Shown here: piece by piece, positions 1 through 18,558 of the stretch
Layout: each line of letters begins with the position of its first letter
Numbering within the stretch: the stretch's first letter is position 1
Assembly (NCBI RefSeq): GCF_000188695.1
Contig: NW_004754918.1
Coordinates: forward strand, 964,055 to 995,042
DNA from: Salpingoeca rosetta
Taxonomy: Eukaryota > Opisthokonta > Choanoflagellata > Craspedida > Salpingoecidae
Length of the DNA: 30,988 nt
Direction of reading: 5' to 3'
Position numbers and translations under genes: made by a program
The notes under the pieces: model-generated
The model's database searches: none
Seen by the model: the letters and a program-made list of their open reading frames with translations, nothing else
What the model was told of the DNA's origin: nothing

Positions 1-109
1 GGTTAAGACGTTGGTTGACGGGTGAGAACGCAAACACACGCACATACACAATTAAATAAAACAATGGAGAGAGAAACGCTTGCACAGAACATATGGGAGT
101 TGATCGGGC

Positions 110-117
110 ACACACAC

Positions 118-176
<59 letters not shown>
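110..176. repeat. (CA)n microsatellite, sense (TG)n directly after the MCM4 exon 5 donor
   Basis: Nearly pure CA dinucleotides. On the transcribed minus strand this is TG, beginning at the splice donor next to position 180. Confidence 0.95.
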
Positions 177-177
<1 letters not shown>

Positions 178-180
178 CAC

Positions 181-316
181 CTGGTCGATGAGGCGGAGGT
201 ACTTGGCGGGGGCATCGGCGGGGGCAGATGGGTCCCGGAACTCGCGGAGAAACTGGACAAAGCGCTGACACGTGTCGGCAATGCTCACGTCTGTCCCCCA
301 GATGCTGGAGCATGGC

Positions 317-378
<62 letters not shown>

Positions 379-1494
379 CGCGCGCGTTTGCGTTCAGAGC
401 AATGGGAAGAAGGATGTGAGGATGTGGCAAGGACAAGGAAGATTCGGGTTTGTGCACAAACACATCAGAGAGTGCCAATAAAGCATTGAGCAATTTGCAG
501 CTTACACATTGCGAGGTGCACCGGTGGAGCCTTCGCTGGTTGGTGCCTGCAACGCGCATGTGTCAAGTCGTGGTGATTCGTTACTGGTGAGTCCCGGGGG
601 TGCAAGAACAACAGGCCAGCAATGTCTGCCTTGCATAAACACACACACATACAGACACAGACACAGACGCACATACACACAGACACACACACAGACACAC
701 ACACACAGACACACACACAGACACAGAACAAAACACACACACAGACACAGAACAAAACACACACACACAGACACACACAGACACACACAGACACACACAC
801 ACATGAGCGACTCACGCCAGGTGGGTGGTCGCCAACGCTTGAAGGGTCTGCCACTTCACGAATGTTGTATCCGGAGCCCAGCGCCCTTCATCACGTGGCA
901 ACGAAACAACACGAAGACATGAACCACAGGTCCACCAAAGAAAGAGAGTGAGCGAAACTTTGCAGCAAAAGGATGCAGCAAGGCGGGGGAAGACCTGTTC
1001 AACAACAGCAGCAATTGCTGCGACAACTGTGCCAGCTACCTGCGAGGCGAGGCGAGGCGAGATGACTGCAAGGAGGAGACGGATCCGGGCGTGGAGGCAT
1101 AGGCGAGCGGCGAGCTGCCGGGTCCCGCCGGCGTCTCTGGTGCGGAGGATGGCATGTTTGACGTGGATCCGCCATACGGCAAAGGGCTCGACGCTGCCAC
1201 CGAGCAACGTCAACAACGTCAACGAGAGGCAATGTGAGTGCACAGCACACGGTAACCACAAGCAAGCAAGCACACACACACACAGTGAGAAGCAGCACAA
1301 ACAACTCCAACATACACACACACACAGTGAGAAGCAGCACAAACCACTCCCAACACGCACACACATACACACACATACACACACACACACACACCATTGT
1401 CGCTGGAAGGGATGTGTCCATTGCCCCTGCGACGCCGCGAGGAGGTCGACGATGTGGATCGTCTCGGGGACGATGGCGTGGATGAGGACGACAT
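181..1494 (-). CDS. MCM4: MCM4, DNA replication licensing helicase subunit (5' part, 5 exons, partial at window edge)
   Basis: Subunit of the MCM2-7 hexamer that licenses and unwinds replication origins in the nucleus. Exons in transcript order: 1494-1395, 1193-1040, 885-816, 546-506, 304-181. Reading phases join cleanly (1, 2, 0, 2, 0) over 489 nt, giving 163 residues. The first roughly 120 residues are a Ser/Thr/Pro-rich disordered tail starting MSSSSTPSSPRR, with SSPLPYGGSTS recalling the SSPLTYGTPSS stretch of animal MCM4. It runs into IWGTDVSIADTCQRF then VQFLREFRD; the IWGTDV block is an MCM4 signature at the start of the MCM N-terminal domain. The last visible exon ends KYLRLIDQ before a donor; the OB-fold, zinc finger and AAA+ core must lie left of the window. 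Tails of this kind are phosphorylated by DDK and CDK in known MCM4 proteins. The ATG was chosen because the Ser/Pro tail begins there. Exons 3 and 4 are short and rest on splice phase, so they are less certain than exons 1, 2 and 5. Confidence 0.85.
321..378. repeat. (TG)n microsatellite, sense (CA)n just before the MCM4 exon 5 acceptor
   Basis: Nearly pure TG on the plus strand. On the MCM4 sense strand it is CA, ending about 16 bases before the acceptor AG at 306-305. Confidence 0.95.
638..803. repeat. CA-rich compound microsatellite filling MCM4 intron 3
   Basis: CA tracts interrupted by CAGACA and AGAACAAAA units. On the sense strand it is TG-rich from about ten bases after the donor at 815. 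It produces spurious Cys-Val and His-Thr reading frames on both strands. Confidence 0.9.
1281..1354. repeat. Imperfect 42-bp tandem duplication inside MCM4 intron 1
   Basis: The block CACAGTGAGAAGCAGCACAA recurs at 1281 and 1323, followed in each case by ACAACTCC or ACCACTCCC and a CA tract. It sits in the intron between MCM4 exons 1 and 2 and probably arose by slippage across flanking CA repeats. Confidence 0.85.
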
Positions 1495-2218
1495 GGGTGC
1501 TTGTGCTGTGCTGCTGTTGATCCGCGGCTGGCTGGTTTGGTGGTGGTGGTGGTGGCTGCGAGCGCTGGTGGCGGTCTTTCCTCGTCGTCGTTTGCAGTGG
1601 CACCGTTTGAGTTTGTTGTTTGTGGTTTTGCCGCACAGCAGTTTCCGCACTTTCTATCCACCGCATGCGCACTGCTCAAGCCAATTTTTTTGGCGCCAAA
1701 TTCACGACAACTGAAATCAGTCAATGAAATATTTATCATGTCGTTTAGCGACGCTCAGCGGGTTGTGACATGTGACATGACATGACGTGACGAACTGTTT
1801 GTGTTGTGGATGCAGCATCCGCACAGCACCCGCACAAGCAACACCATTACATTATGATGGTCACGATGGGAAGGAGAAGCCGAGCTCCTCCTCTTCTTGT
1901 TGCACCTGGCGTAAAGCTGCTTCCATGCTCAGTTTTGGCTTTCGGTTCCTGGTTGTGGTTGTTGTTGTTGTTGTTTGCGTGTCCAGCGTCGTGTGAGTAT
2001 TGACGTCATGTGATGACGAACAAGATCGCGCATGGTGTGACGATCAGCACAGCACCTACTTGTCAGCAAACGCACGCATGTACACACTCACAAAGAAACA
2101 AACAGCAACACAACACAACGCAAACAAATAACACAAATAACACAACACAACACAACACAACACAAATAACACAACACAACACAAACGAACGAGCAAGCAA
2201 ACAAACGAGCAAACAAAC
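1495..2218. other. Intergenic: MCM4 promoter/5' UTR and 3' flank of the next minus-strand gene
   Basis: Holds the E2F palindrome at 1689-1700, a CATGACATGACGTGAC-like repeat near 1773-1790, and an (ACACAACACAAATA)n-like simple repeat at about 2095-2215. That repeat is just past the stop codon at 2219-2221, so it reads as GTT/GTG-rich 3' UTR of the upstream minus-strand gene. I found no convincing open reading frame and no AATAAA-type signal directly after the stop. Confidence 0.6.
1689..1700. promoter_or_regulatory. Perfect palindromic E2F-type site upstream of MCM4
   Basis: The sequence TTTGGCGCCAAA is its own reverse complement and matches the classic E2F/DP consensus (TTTSGCGC) on both strands. 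It lies about 195 bp upstream of the MCM4 ATG at 1494, embedded in a T-run on one side and AAATTC on the other. E2F control of MCM genes at G1/S is well established in animals and plants. Function here is inferred from position and sequence. Confidence 0.7.
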
Positions 2219-5200
2219 TTACTGTTGAATGAATGCAAGCGTGGATTGGAGAGTAACAGGGCCAGGCTGGGAAGTGGAGGTAGTAGGGGCAGGGCCCGTG
2301 GGGACTGTGGTGGTTTGTGGCGTGGGTGGCGTTGTCTGCGCCCACGCATCTTTCGTCTGTCCAGCTGCAGCTGCAATGTTAATGTCTCCATCCAAGGACG
2401 CAAACCGCCGAAACGTCGCAGTCACCTATTCGCACAAGCAAGCAAACAAGCGAACACAAGGCACGTCAGAAAGTGACCACGTGTACACAACCACGACCAA
2501 GGAAGACCAAACGCTTCAAAGCGATGATGGAAAACCAAGCACACACACACACGTGTGCGTTGTATGCAATGTCACATTGCACTGCCACACCATGCAATCA
2601 CGCACGTTCTTGAAGACGTCGAGCTGTTGCCGCAAGAGCTGAACCGCAAGTGATTCCGTCAGCGCCTGAGGAACGCGAAGGCCTGACCAGCGAAAACCCG
2701 CAACAACATCAACACAGTAAATGAATCAAAATCAAGGTTCAGCGAGGAATTCCGCACGCGAACAACGGTGCACACACACACACTCAATCACACAATCACA
2801 CACACACACACACTCTCTCTCTCTCTCTCTCTCAATCACACACACGTGACGCACTTTCTTCCAGGCGTTTGGGTATGAGGACGGAGGCACGAAGCGTGTT
2901 TGCGGCTGATCGCAGGTTCGCGGCACGTTCTGCTTGAAGCTCCTCCTCCAGCCTTTCAATTTCACTCCGCCGCCGATGATGATGATGTCGTTGTGATCGA
3001 TCGCGTCCATCGCGATAATGGCGGTGGCCACGCCAGTCTCTCCCTTCATCATGCTCCCGCCTTCTCCTTCTCCTCCTCCTCCTCCTTTCACCATCACCAC
3101 TGCTGCCACTGTCACCACTGCTGTCATAGCTGTCACTGCGGCTGCGGCTGGTATGGGACCACGTCTCGGTGCCTGAGGAGTGCACACCCCGCGACGACTC
3201 ACCATCACCTCTGCTGCTGTGGCGGCGGCCATGCCTCTCTTTCTTCCCCGAGCTGCCCTCTTTGTGGTATCTCGCATGCTTCTCCTTGGACGTCGCTTTT
3301 CGTGGCGAGCCGACGCTGTGCTGGTCGTGCGTCTTTGAAACGCCCAGCACACCACCACCTCTTCTTTGCTCACCTGTCCTGTTGTCTGCTTCCTCCCGCG
3401 CTTCCTCTTCCTCATCCTCGCCGCAGATCGTATCGTCCGTGCCGTCGCTTGGCACGCGCCGCCCAGCGCTGCTGCCTCTTCGACCGCGTTCGCTGTCGCT
3501 GGTCTCTGTGTGCGTGTGCACTTCAGATTCAAAATCCAACGAATAGGCTCCTGTTTCCTCCTCCTCCTCGTCGTCTTGCTGTTCTTCCCTGTTCCCTCTT
3601 TTCTTCATTCCCTCATGGTCTGTCTCCTCATGGTCACTGCCACTCGGTGCAGATGCAACGCTCTCCGATAGCGGTGCGGACGACACATCGTCAAGTAGAT
3701 CGCCAGCAGACAGCACGCGTTCCCGCACATGTTGCTGCTGCTGTTGCTGCTGTGGTGAAGGGAGGGCGAGGTTGCGAAGGGCGGATGCATCACGTGCAGA
3801 GTGGCTGTGGTGGCCGCCGCTTGCATGCGCACTTGCGTCCTCTTCAGAGATGACACTTGATGCAATCTCCGACACAATGCTCTCCTCCCCAACATCATCG
3901 CCACTGCTTGCACCGTGGCCCTTCGCCGCACCTGCGCTGTGCTTCCAATGCCCACGGCCAGACACGCTGCCACCAGATTCAAAATCATCCGAGTATGCAC
4001 CGTCCTCATCCCCATCCTCCTTCTCTTCTGCACCAGGTTGACCCGCGTCACCATAGTCACCGTCGTCGTCATCATCGCCGGCCCTGTGCGCGTTGTCGCT
4101 GTTACTCGACTCCGTGGAAATGGAGGACAACTCATCTGCCACATGAGAGGGAGGGGGGGAGGATGCAATGTGGTGCGCAATTATGAGAACCGAGTTGTGG
4201 TATCGTGACATTGCAGCATTGTGTGCTGTTGCTGCTTGCGTGTGTGGGTGTATGTGTGCGTGTGTATGTGTGCGTGTGTATGTGTGTGTGTGTGTGTGTG
4301 TTTGTGTACACATGTTCAAGTGCCCAAGGCAAACAACCAAGCAAACAAATACACGCACGCACGCACACACGCACACACACACACATCACATGGGTGTCAG
4401 CATCTTCCCACAACAACCGCACCGAGTGTTGCGATGCGTGCGTGTGTGGTCTTGTCTGCGGCTTCATCAATAGAGACATCAGCACCGTCATCAGTACCGT
4501 CATCAGCACCCTCGGTTCCATAACGAGCTGCCGCTGCTGTTTTGTGCTTCGCATTCCTTTCATCCCTGCTTGATGCCACATGCGCACCTCGTTTTGCTGC
4601 TGGTGTTGTTGTTGTCGTCGTCGTCTTCGCTTCCTTCTGTCGCGTGGACGGCGGCCGCCGCTGCTGCTGCGAACCCTCGTCCTCAAACAGCGGCGCTGCT
4701 CCCGGCTGCATGGGTGACGAGGGTGGCGATATGCTGTCCGAGTCCAGGCCACCCCCACCACGATGGTGCTGCTGGTGGCTGTGCGGTTCCTCGTGCAGAG
4801 ATGAGGGCGTGGAGACATCGCTGTCACTGGCCACTTCATCCACGACACCAAACGCTCCCCGCCCAGCACCAACGCCACCACTGTCTTCTGGCGGCCGGCT
4901 TGGCGTGCGGTGGCTCACGCTTCGCACGTGCTCTGCCATGGGGGAATCTTGGCGTCCCAGCGACCCATATGCGACAATGTTCCGCTCATAGTGGGGATCT
5001 GAGTCGTCTGCGTCAGTCATCAATCAACCCAAACACACAACAGTGTGTGTATGTGCGCATGTATGCGTACGCGTGTATATGTGTGTAAGTGTGTGTGTGC
5101 TGTTCTTGTCGCCTCATAGCGCAACGACAAGAGGCCTCTACGAAAAGAGAGTTGGACACCATGACACTGCAAGCATGCAGTGACAGACAGGCAACATATG

Positions 5201-5470
5201 ACAGCAGCACAACAACCGCAGCCACCCGGCAACACGTTCCAACCGATCCCACGCCAACGCTCGAGCATACTCACAGGCATCAGCAGAGTCTGACAGGAAA
5301 GAGTTGGTGTCAATGCTGCTGCGGGGTGACCCGTGGTCTGGACGGCCACCAAAGCGCAACGTTGCCGCGCCTTGTCGGGGAAGGTTACGGTCCATGTCAG
5401 AGATGGAAGACGCGCGATGAGACGGCACGTTGCTGAACGCGGATGCCTGACGCTGTCGTTGTTGTGGTTG

Positions 5471-5519
<49 letters not shown>

Positions 5520-5973
5520 GCCTGCCTCTTGAGCCAGCGAGAAGAGGAAGGCAAGGAAGATCCATCACCGCTCGTAGTTGTTGTTGTTGCTGCTGTTGCT
5601 GATGTTGTCGTCATTGTCGCCCTCACTGCCTGTGATGGCGGTCCCTGTCGCGCTCTGCCACGAGGCGCCGCCGTGCGGGTGCGTGCAAACACATTGGGTT
5701 TTCGCTGCGCTGCTTGTGGGCCATGGCTGTCACTCGACTTTTTTGCCGTTGCCTGCGTCAAGTACGCTGCCAACTCATCTGCCACATGTGTGTTCGTGTC
5801 GTGTTTGTGTATGTTTGTGCATGTGTGTGTGTGTGCGCGCGCGCGTGAGTGTAAGTGTGAGTGTGTGACAGATACGAGTATGGCTCGGCACATGCACACA
5901 AGCACACAAGTACATTCATCCACACACCTGCATCCTCGTCGAGGAAGCTGTTGCGCTGCTGCCTCCACGCCAT
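2219..5973 (-). CDS. Large disordered protein with AYSxDFES motifs and coiled-coil C-terminus (6 exons)
   Basis: Exons in transcript order: 5973-5928, 5778-5275, 5007-4423, 4135-2846, 2682-2606, 2425-2219; 2709 nt, 902 residues, all phases consistent. It starts MAWRQQRNSFLDEDADEL. Residues about 100-120 contain a polyglutamine run. Two near-identical acidic motifs, AYSDDFES (about residue 425) and AYSLDFES (about residue 575), follow Asp/Glu-rich stretches. An SR/Arg/His-rich region then leads into a helical part, IERLEEELQAERAANLR, followed by LIPKRLEESASRLR and ALTESLAVQLLRQQLDVFK. The final exon ends in a Thr/Pro tail. Acidic YSxDFE motifs recur in several ciliary and centrosomal proteins, and the helical tail faintly recalls C19orf44/DUF4614, but I cannot name the family. 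Its ATG lies 107 bp from that of the divergent Sfi1-repeat gene, which would fit a centrosome or basal-body role. That role is inference only. Confidence 0.75.
2683..2845. repeat. Compound (CA)n/(CT)n microsatellite in intron 4 of the AYSxDFES gene
   Basis: Repeats occupy about 2770-2845. On the sense strand the donor runs straight into GTGTGTGTG, then a GA tract, then more TG. The 3' end of the intron is repeat-free and finishes TTTTCGCTGGTCAG. Confidence 0.85.
4136..4422. repeat. Intron 3 of the AYSxDFES gene with opposed TG and CA tracts
   Basis: On the minus (sense) strand the donor GTGCGG is followed by a TG tract (plus-strand CA at 4350-4386). After a short spacer comes a long CA tract (plus-strand TG at 4235-4308), then the acceptor TGTGGCAG. 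The two tracts are complementary within one intron. Confidence 0.85.
5008..5274. repeat. Intron 2 of the AYSxDFES gene with CA-rich 3' portion
   Basis: Strong donor GTGAGTATG at 5274. Plus-strand TG/TA/CG repeats at 5041-5100 are CA-rich on the sense strand, close to the acceptor at 5008. No marked TG tract follows the donor. Confidence 0.75.
5779..5927. repeat. Intron 1 of the AYSxDFES gene with TG 5' end and CA 3' end
   Basis: Sense strand begins GTGTGTGGATG with further TG-rich sequence. After about 70 bases it switches to CACACACTCACACTTACACTC, a CG run and more CA, ending in the acceptor TGTGGCAG. Confidence 0.85.
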
Positions 5974-6080
5974 CGCAGCAGCTGGTTGTAACGGTTGTTT
6001 GTTGTTGTGTGCGAATTCAAAAGTCCCTCCTTCTTGCTTGTCTTCTCTTTTTCGCACACACACAAAACACAACAACGACG
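5974..6080. promoter_or_regulatory. 107-bp bidirectional promoter between the AYSxDFES gene and the Sfi1-repeat gene
   Basis: The only sequence between two opposed start codons (ATG at 5973 on minus, 6081 on plus). It contains TAACGGTTG at 5989-5997, resembling a Myb site with an AACGG core, and TTCAAA at 6016-6021, the reverse complement of the CHR element TTTGAA of G2/M genes. A pyrimidine-rich run covers about 6024-6055. Both motifs are short and could occur by chance. Confidence 0.5.
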
Positions 6081-15524
<9,444 letters not shown>

Positions 15525-16007
15525 TGTGTGTGTGTGTGTGTGCGTACGCTATTCTTCCTTTTGTATTTATTCGCTGTGTGTGTGCTTGAGAGGTATGTGC
15601 TTTCCTTGTGCTGCTTTCTTCCTTGTTTACATCAAGCTTCATGTAGTTGGACGTTTAATGACATTGTCCTTCGGCCCTTGCCGTTAGACGAGCGATCGAA
15701 ACCACGACAACGACAAGGGAAAGAACAGGCAGGAACACTCACACGCACACATCAGTGGAGGAGAAGAACAAGCACAGTTACAGGAGTACATATTGTCCTC
15801 AGGGTCAAGGGAAGAGGATGCTCTTCAGACGTCTAGACGTGAAGGAGAGGCAAGGTAACAGACGCGCGTGCGAACCTCAGTAGCTCACTGGACACGCGGA
15901 AAACAGACGCGCTCGAACGAACGAACGTGCGTGCATGCAGGCAAGCTGCCTCGCAGCCAAATAACAACAGTGCCGGATTTCTTCATCGGCGGTGGCAGAA
16001 TTGAGCC
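15525..16007. other. Intergenic between convergent Sfi1-repeat and HSP20 genes
   Basis: A short TG tract (15524-15541) directly follows the TAA stop of the Sfi1-repeat gene. The rest is unique sequence with no supported reading frame. It presumably holds both 3' UTRs; I see no AATAAA hexamer on either strand close to the stops. Confidence 0.6.
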
Positions 16008-16424
16008 TTAGTTGGAGATGGCGACCTGGGTCTTGGCCTTCTTGGCGCTCTGGGGTGGCTTGGGCACCTCGATGCGCAGCTGGCCGTTGTCGAACTTGGC
16101 CTTGACCTTGCTGGCGTCGACGCCCTCCGGGAGGCCGAAGCTGCGCTTGAAGGAGCCGTAGTGGCGCTCCACGCGGTGCACCTTGTCGTCCTTCTCCTCG
16201 TGCTTGCTCTTGCGCTCGCCGGAGACGGTGAGGACGTCGTTCTCCACCTCAATCTTGACGTCGTCCTTGGACATGCCGGGCGTGTCCATGGTGAAGATGT
16301 GGGCGTCCTTGCTCTCCACAATGTCGCAGGAGCCGAGCATGTTGAAGCGCTTCTGCTCCTCGCCACGGAAAGGGAACATGTCCCAGCTGTCGAAGAAGGG
16401 ATCGCGGTACAGGGAAAGGCTCAT
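16008..16424 (-). CDS. Small heat shock protein, HSP20/alpha-crystallin family
   Basis: Intronless, 138 residues. ATP-independent holdase chaperone that forms oligomers and binds unfolding proteins, probably cytosolic since no targeting signal is visible. The N-terminal arm SLYRDPFFDSWDMFPF is short and aromatic-rich. The alpha-crystallin domain spans about residues 30-120: IVESKDAHIFTMDTPGMSKD, then VKIEVENDVLTVSGER, then the closing strands GVDASKVKAKFDNGQLRIEV ending PKPP. The Asp-Val-Lys-Ile and Gly-Glu-Arg spacing is typical of plant and protist class I-like HSP20. Codons are strongly G/C-ending (AAG, GAG, CTC), unlike the CAA-rich neighbours, which suggests high expression. The upstream sequence has a (GGCTT)n repeat and a possible 5' UTR donor GTAAGTAC at 16473. 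No clear heat-shock element was found. Confidence 0.95.
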   Translation of the reverse strand: MSLSLYRDPFFDSWDMFPFRGEEQKRFNMLGSCDIVESKDAHIFTMDTPGMSKDDVKIEVENDVLTVSGERKSKHEEKDDKVHRVERHYGSFKRSFGLPEGVDASKVKAKFDNGQLRIEVPKPPQSAKKAKTQVAISN

Positions 16425-17690
16425 CTTGGCGGTGGTGGCGGCTTGAGAGACTTGAGTGCCTGAGGGTACTTACTGGCTTGAGACTGGTTGGCTTGGCTTG
16501 GCTTGGCTTGGCTTCACTTGGTGGGTCGATGAGAAAATGAACCACCTGCCACGATCGGCTTCACTTCAACCGGCGACACTGCGCGGACTTCTTCCTCTTG
16601 TTCCGTGGGTGGTGCCGAAGCAACATGGTGGTGGTTGTTGTCGATGTTTGATGCAGAAGCAACACCCGCAACGCCTTGATATGATGTGACATCCAGCAAC
16701 ATGAAGAAGTAACCAGAAACCAGAACACAACAGAAAGGTAATGCAAGCCCTTCGAATGAATGGCAAGTGCGAGCTGGCGAGGGAACGCACTGAAACAGTG
16801 CAGAAGCAACGTGCTGTCAATGTTTGCCTTTCCAATCTCAAACAACACACAGCCTACTCCCCATCAACAACACCTCGCTTGCAACGTCAACCCTCAACAA
16901 ACAAGCCACTGCTGCGCACTGGCTTTCTGTCAGCGAAATTGCTGGGAAGATTTCGTTGGTGATGCAATCTCACAACGGGGAAGAGGATCAAGCAAGCAAG
17001 AAGCAAGCAAGCAAGAAGGCGGTTGATTGGGGCACGAAGAAGAATGACGAATAAACGAACAGCAACGAGGCTGCGAGGAGGATTTGGCAGGAGCGCATGC
17101 TCGATGGACCGAAATGCGGCGAAGCAGGCGATGCGCTGGATGACGTGCTGGCTTTGTTTCGAGGAGCATGGCTTCAAGCAAGGGGGAAGGAATACCAGGA
17201 GAGGGAGACAGTTGACCGAGGTGACGAGGGTGTGGTGTGGATGCCTCGCTCACAGGAAGATGTGGGTAGCGATGGAACTGTTTATGGAAGGAAGGGCATC
17301 AGTGCGAAGACAGGGGCGTGTGTATGGGATGGAAAACGCAAGAGGCGCGTGAGGCGTTGTGAGTAGGAGTGTGCAGAGCACAAGCAGGGAATCGTGTATA
17401 ACACACATCGCACACATCACAGCAAGAACGCAGAACGCAGAGAGAGAGAGAAGAAGGCAGTCACAGCGAAGAGGAGGGAGGGGAAGCACGGCAAAGCAAA
17501 CGCTGTGCAGACTTGAAAAAGAGCACACCAAGGTGCAACCAACAAAAGGCAAGTGAGCACACAAGCAAGCAAGCAAACAGAACATGCAAGACATGCAGCT
17601 GCGCTGGTCAACCTGGAGCTGGAACACTGGAGTGATCCCTCCACCACCTCTTCCGCAATCATCGCTACACCCCCCCCCCCTCTCAATGAC
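16425..17690. other. Intergenic: HSP20 promoter and 3' flank of the basic Cys-tail gene
   Basis: Apart from the pentanucleotide repeat at 16488-16514 and AAGC-type repeats at about 16990-17025 and 17560-17580, this stretch is unique sequence. An unbroken frame at 17097-17366 (plus) has no ATG context, splice support or recognisable motif and is not called. A C-run lies at 17670-17680, just beyond the stop codon of the neighbouring minus-strand gene. Confidence 0.55.
16488..16514. repeat. (TTGGC)5 pentanucleotide repeat upstream of HSP20
   Basis: Five tandem TTGGC units about 65 bp upstream of the HSP20 ATG, likely in its promoter or 5' UTR (AAGCC on the sense strand). The same pentamer recurs in inverted orientation at 20341-20365. 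Confidence 0.9.
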
Positions 17691-18518
17691 TCACTCATCG
17701 TCCCTCTTCAGCTCCTGCAGCTCGCGCAGGCGCATCAGCTCCATGACCGCGGCGCAGGACCGGCAGTTGCACCGCGTGGACGGCAGCATGGGCGGCTCCC
17801 CGCGCCGTGGCGTGACGGGCGTGTTGGGTGGCGCGCGCGTGCCTCCCCCAACCACCACCATGCCGCCCGTGTACTCGTGGCCGTCAATCTCGCGCCGGTT
17901 CCACACCTCGTGCAGGCGATTGGCATCACCATCGTCGCTGTTGTTGGTGCTTGGGGCGCGGTTACGGCGAACAATGGCGCGCACGGCAGAGCCGACAATG
18001 CGCAGGGCGCTGCTCACGCGCCGCACAATCGCCGAGCTGCGACGACGGCGCGGGCGGGGGCCAGCAGGAGCAGGTGCACCCGTTTCCTCGTCACGACGGG
18101 TCACGGCAAGGAGATCCGTGTCTGTGACGCGGCGGGAGCGGCGGCCACCACCACGGGCAGCAGCGGGGCTGGACTCGGTGGCCGGGAGCGAGGGGCGGCG
18201 GCGGCGGCGCCTGGGCAAACGAAGCACGTTGTGCCAGGGGCCTGCAGGCATGCATTCATGCGAAGCAGCACAAGAGGAGGGGGGAGAGTAATTGAGGGAG
18301 GGGGTGTGGAATGGATACATGCGTGCATGCATGCATGCAACAGCGAGAAGACGAAAGCGGAATGAGATGTTGAATAAGCGATCGCGCACATGAATACATG
18401 CATACATGAGTGCCCAGCATGTGTGTGTGAGTGCGTCTGTGTGTATGTGCAGATGCAGTGCGAAGTGCAGTGCATCATACACATCCACACTCTCATATCC
18501 TCACTCACACACTCATAT

Positions 18519-18558
<40 letters not shown>

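Noticed and set aside
22..854. Open frames reading Cys-Val or His-Thr repeats
   Set aside because: They are translations of CA/TG microsatellites on both strands; real coding here is the short MCM4 exons between them. The same applies near 4200, 9200, 18500, 21050, 21700, 22900, 23250, 24000 and 28000.
2900..3853. Long plus-strand frame opposite exon 4 of the AYSxDFES gene
   Set aside because: Cys/His/Ser-rich shadow of the minus-strand exon, with no splice or start support.
15870..15900. tRNA-like GTTCGC near GTGAGCTAC on the minus strand
   Set aside because: No acceptor or anticodon stem could be built.
16425..16970. Heat-shock elements upstream of HSP20
   Set aside because: Several GAA and TTC triplets occur, but none with the required inverted 2-base spacing in three units.
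17097..17366. Plus-strand frame LDGPKCGEAGDALDDVLALF and onward
   Set aside because: No splice signals, no recognisable motif, isolated in an intergenic stretch; it could be chance.
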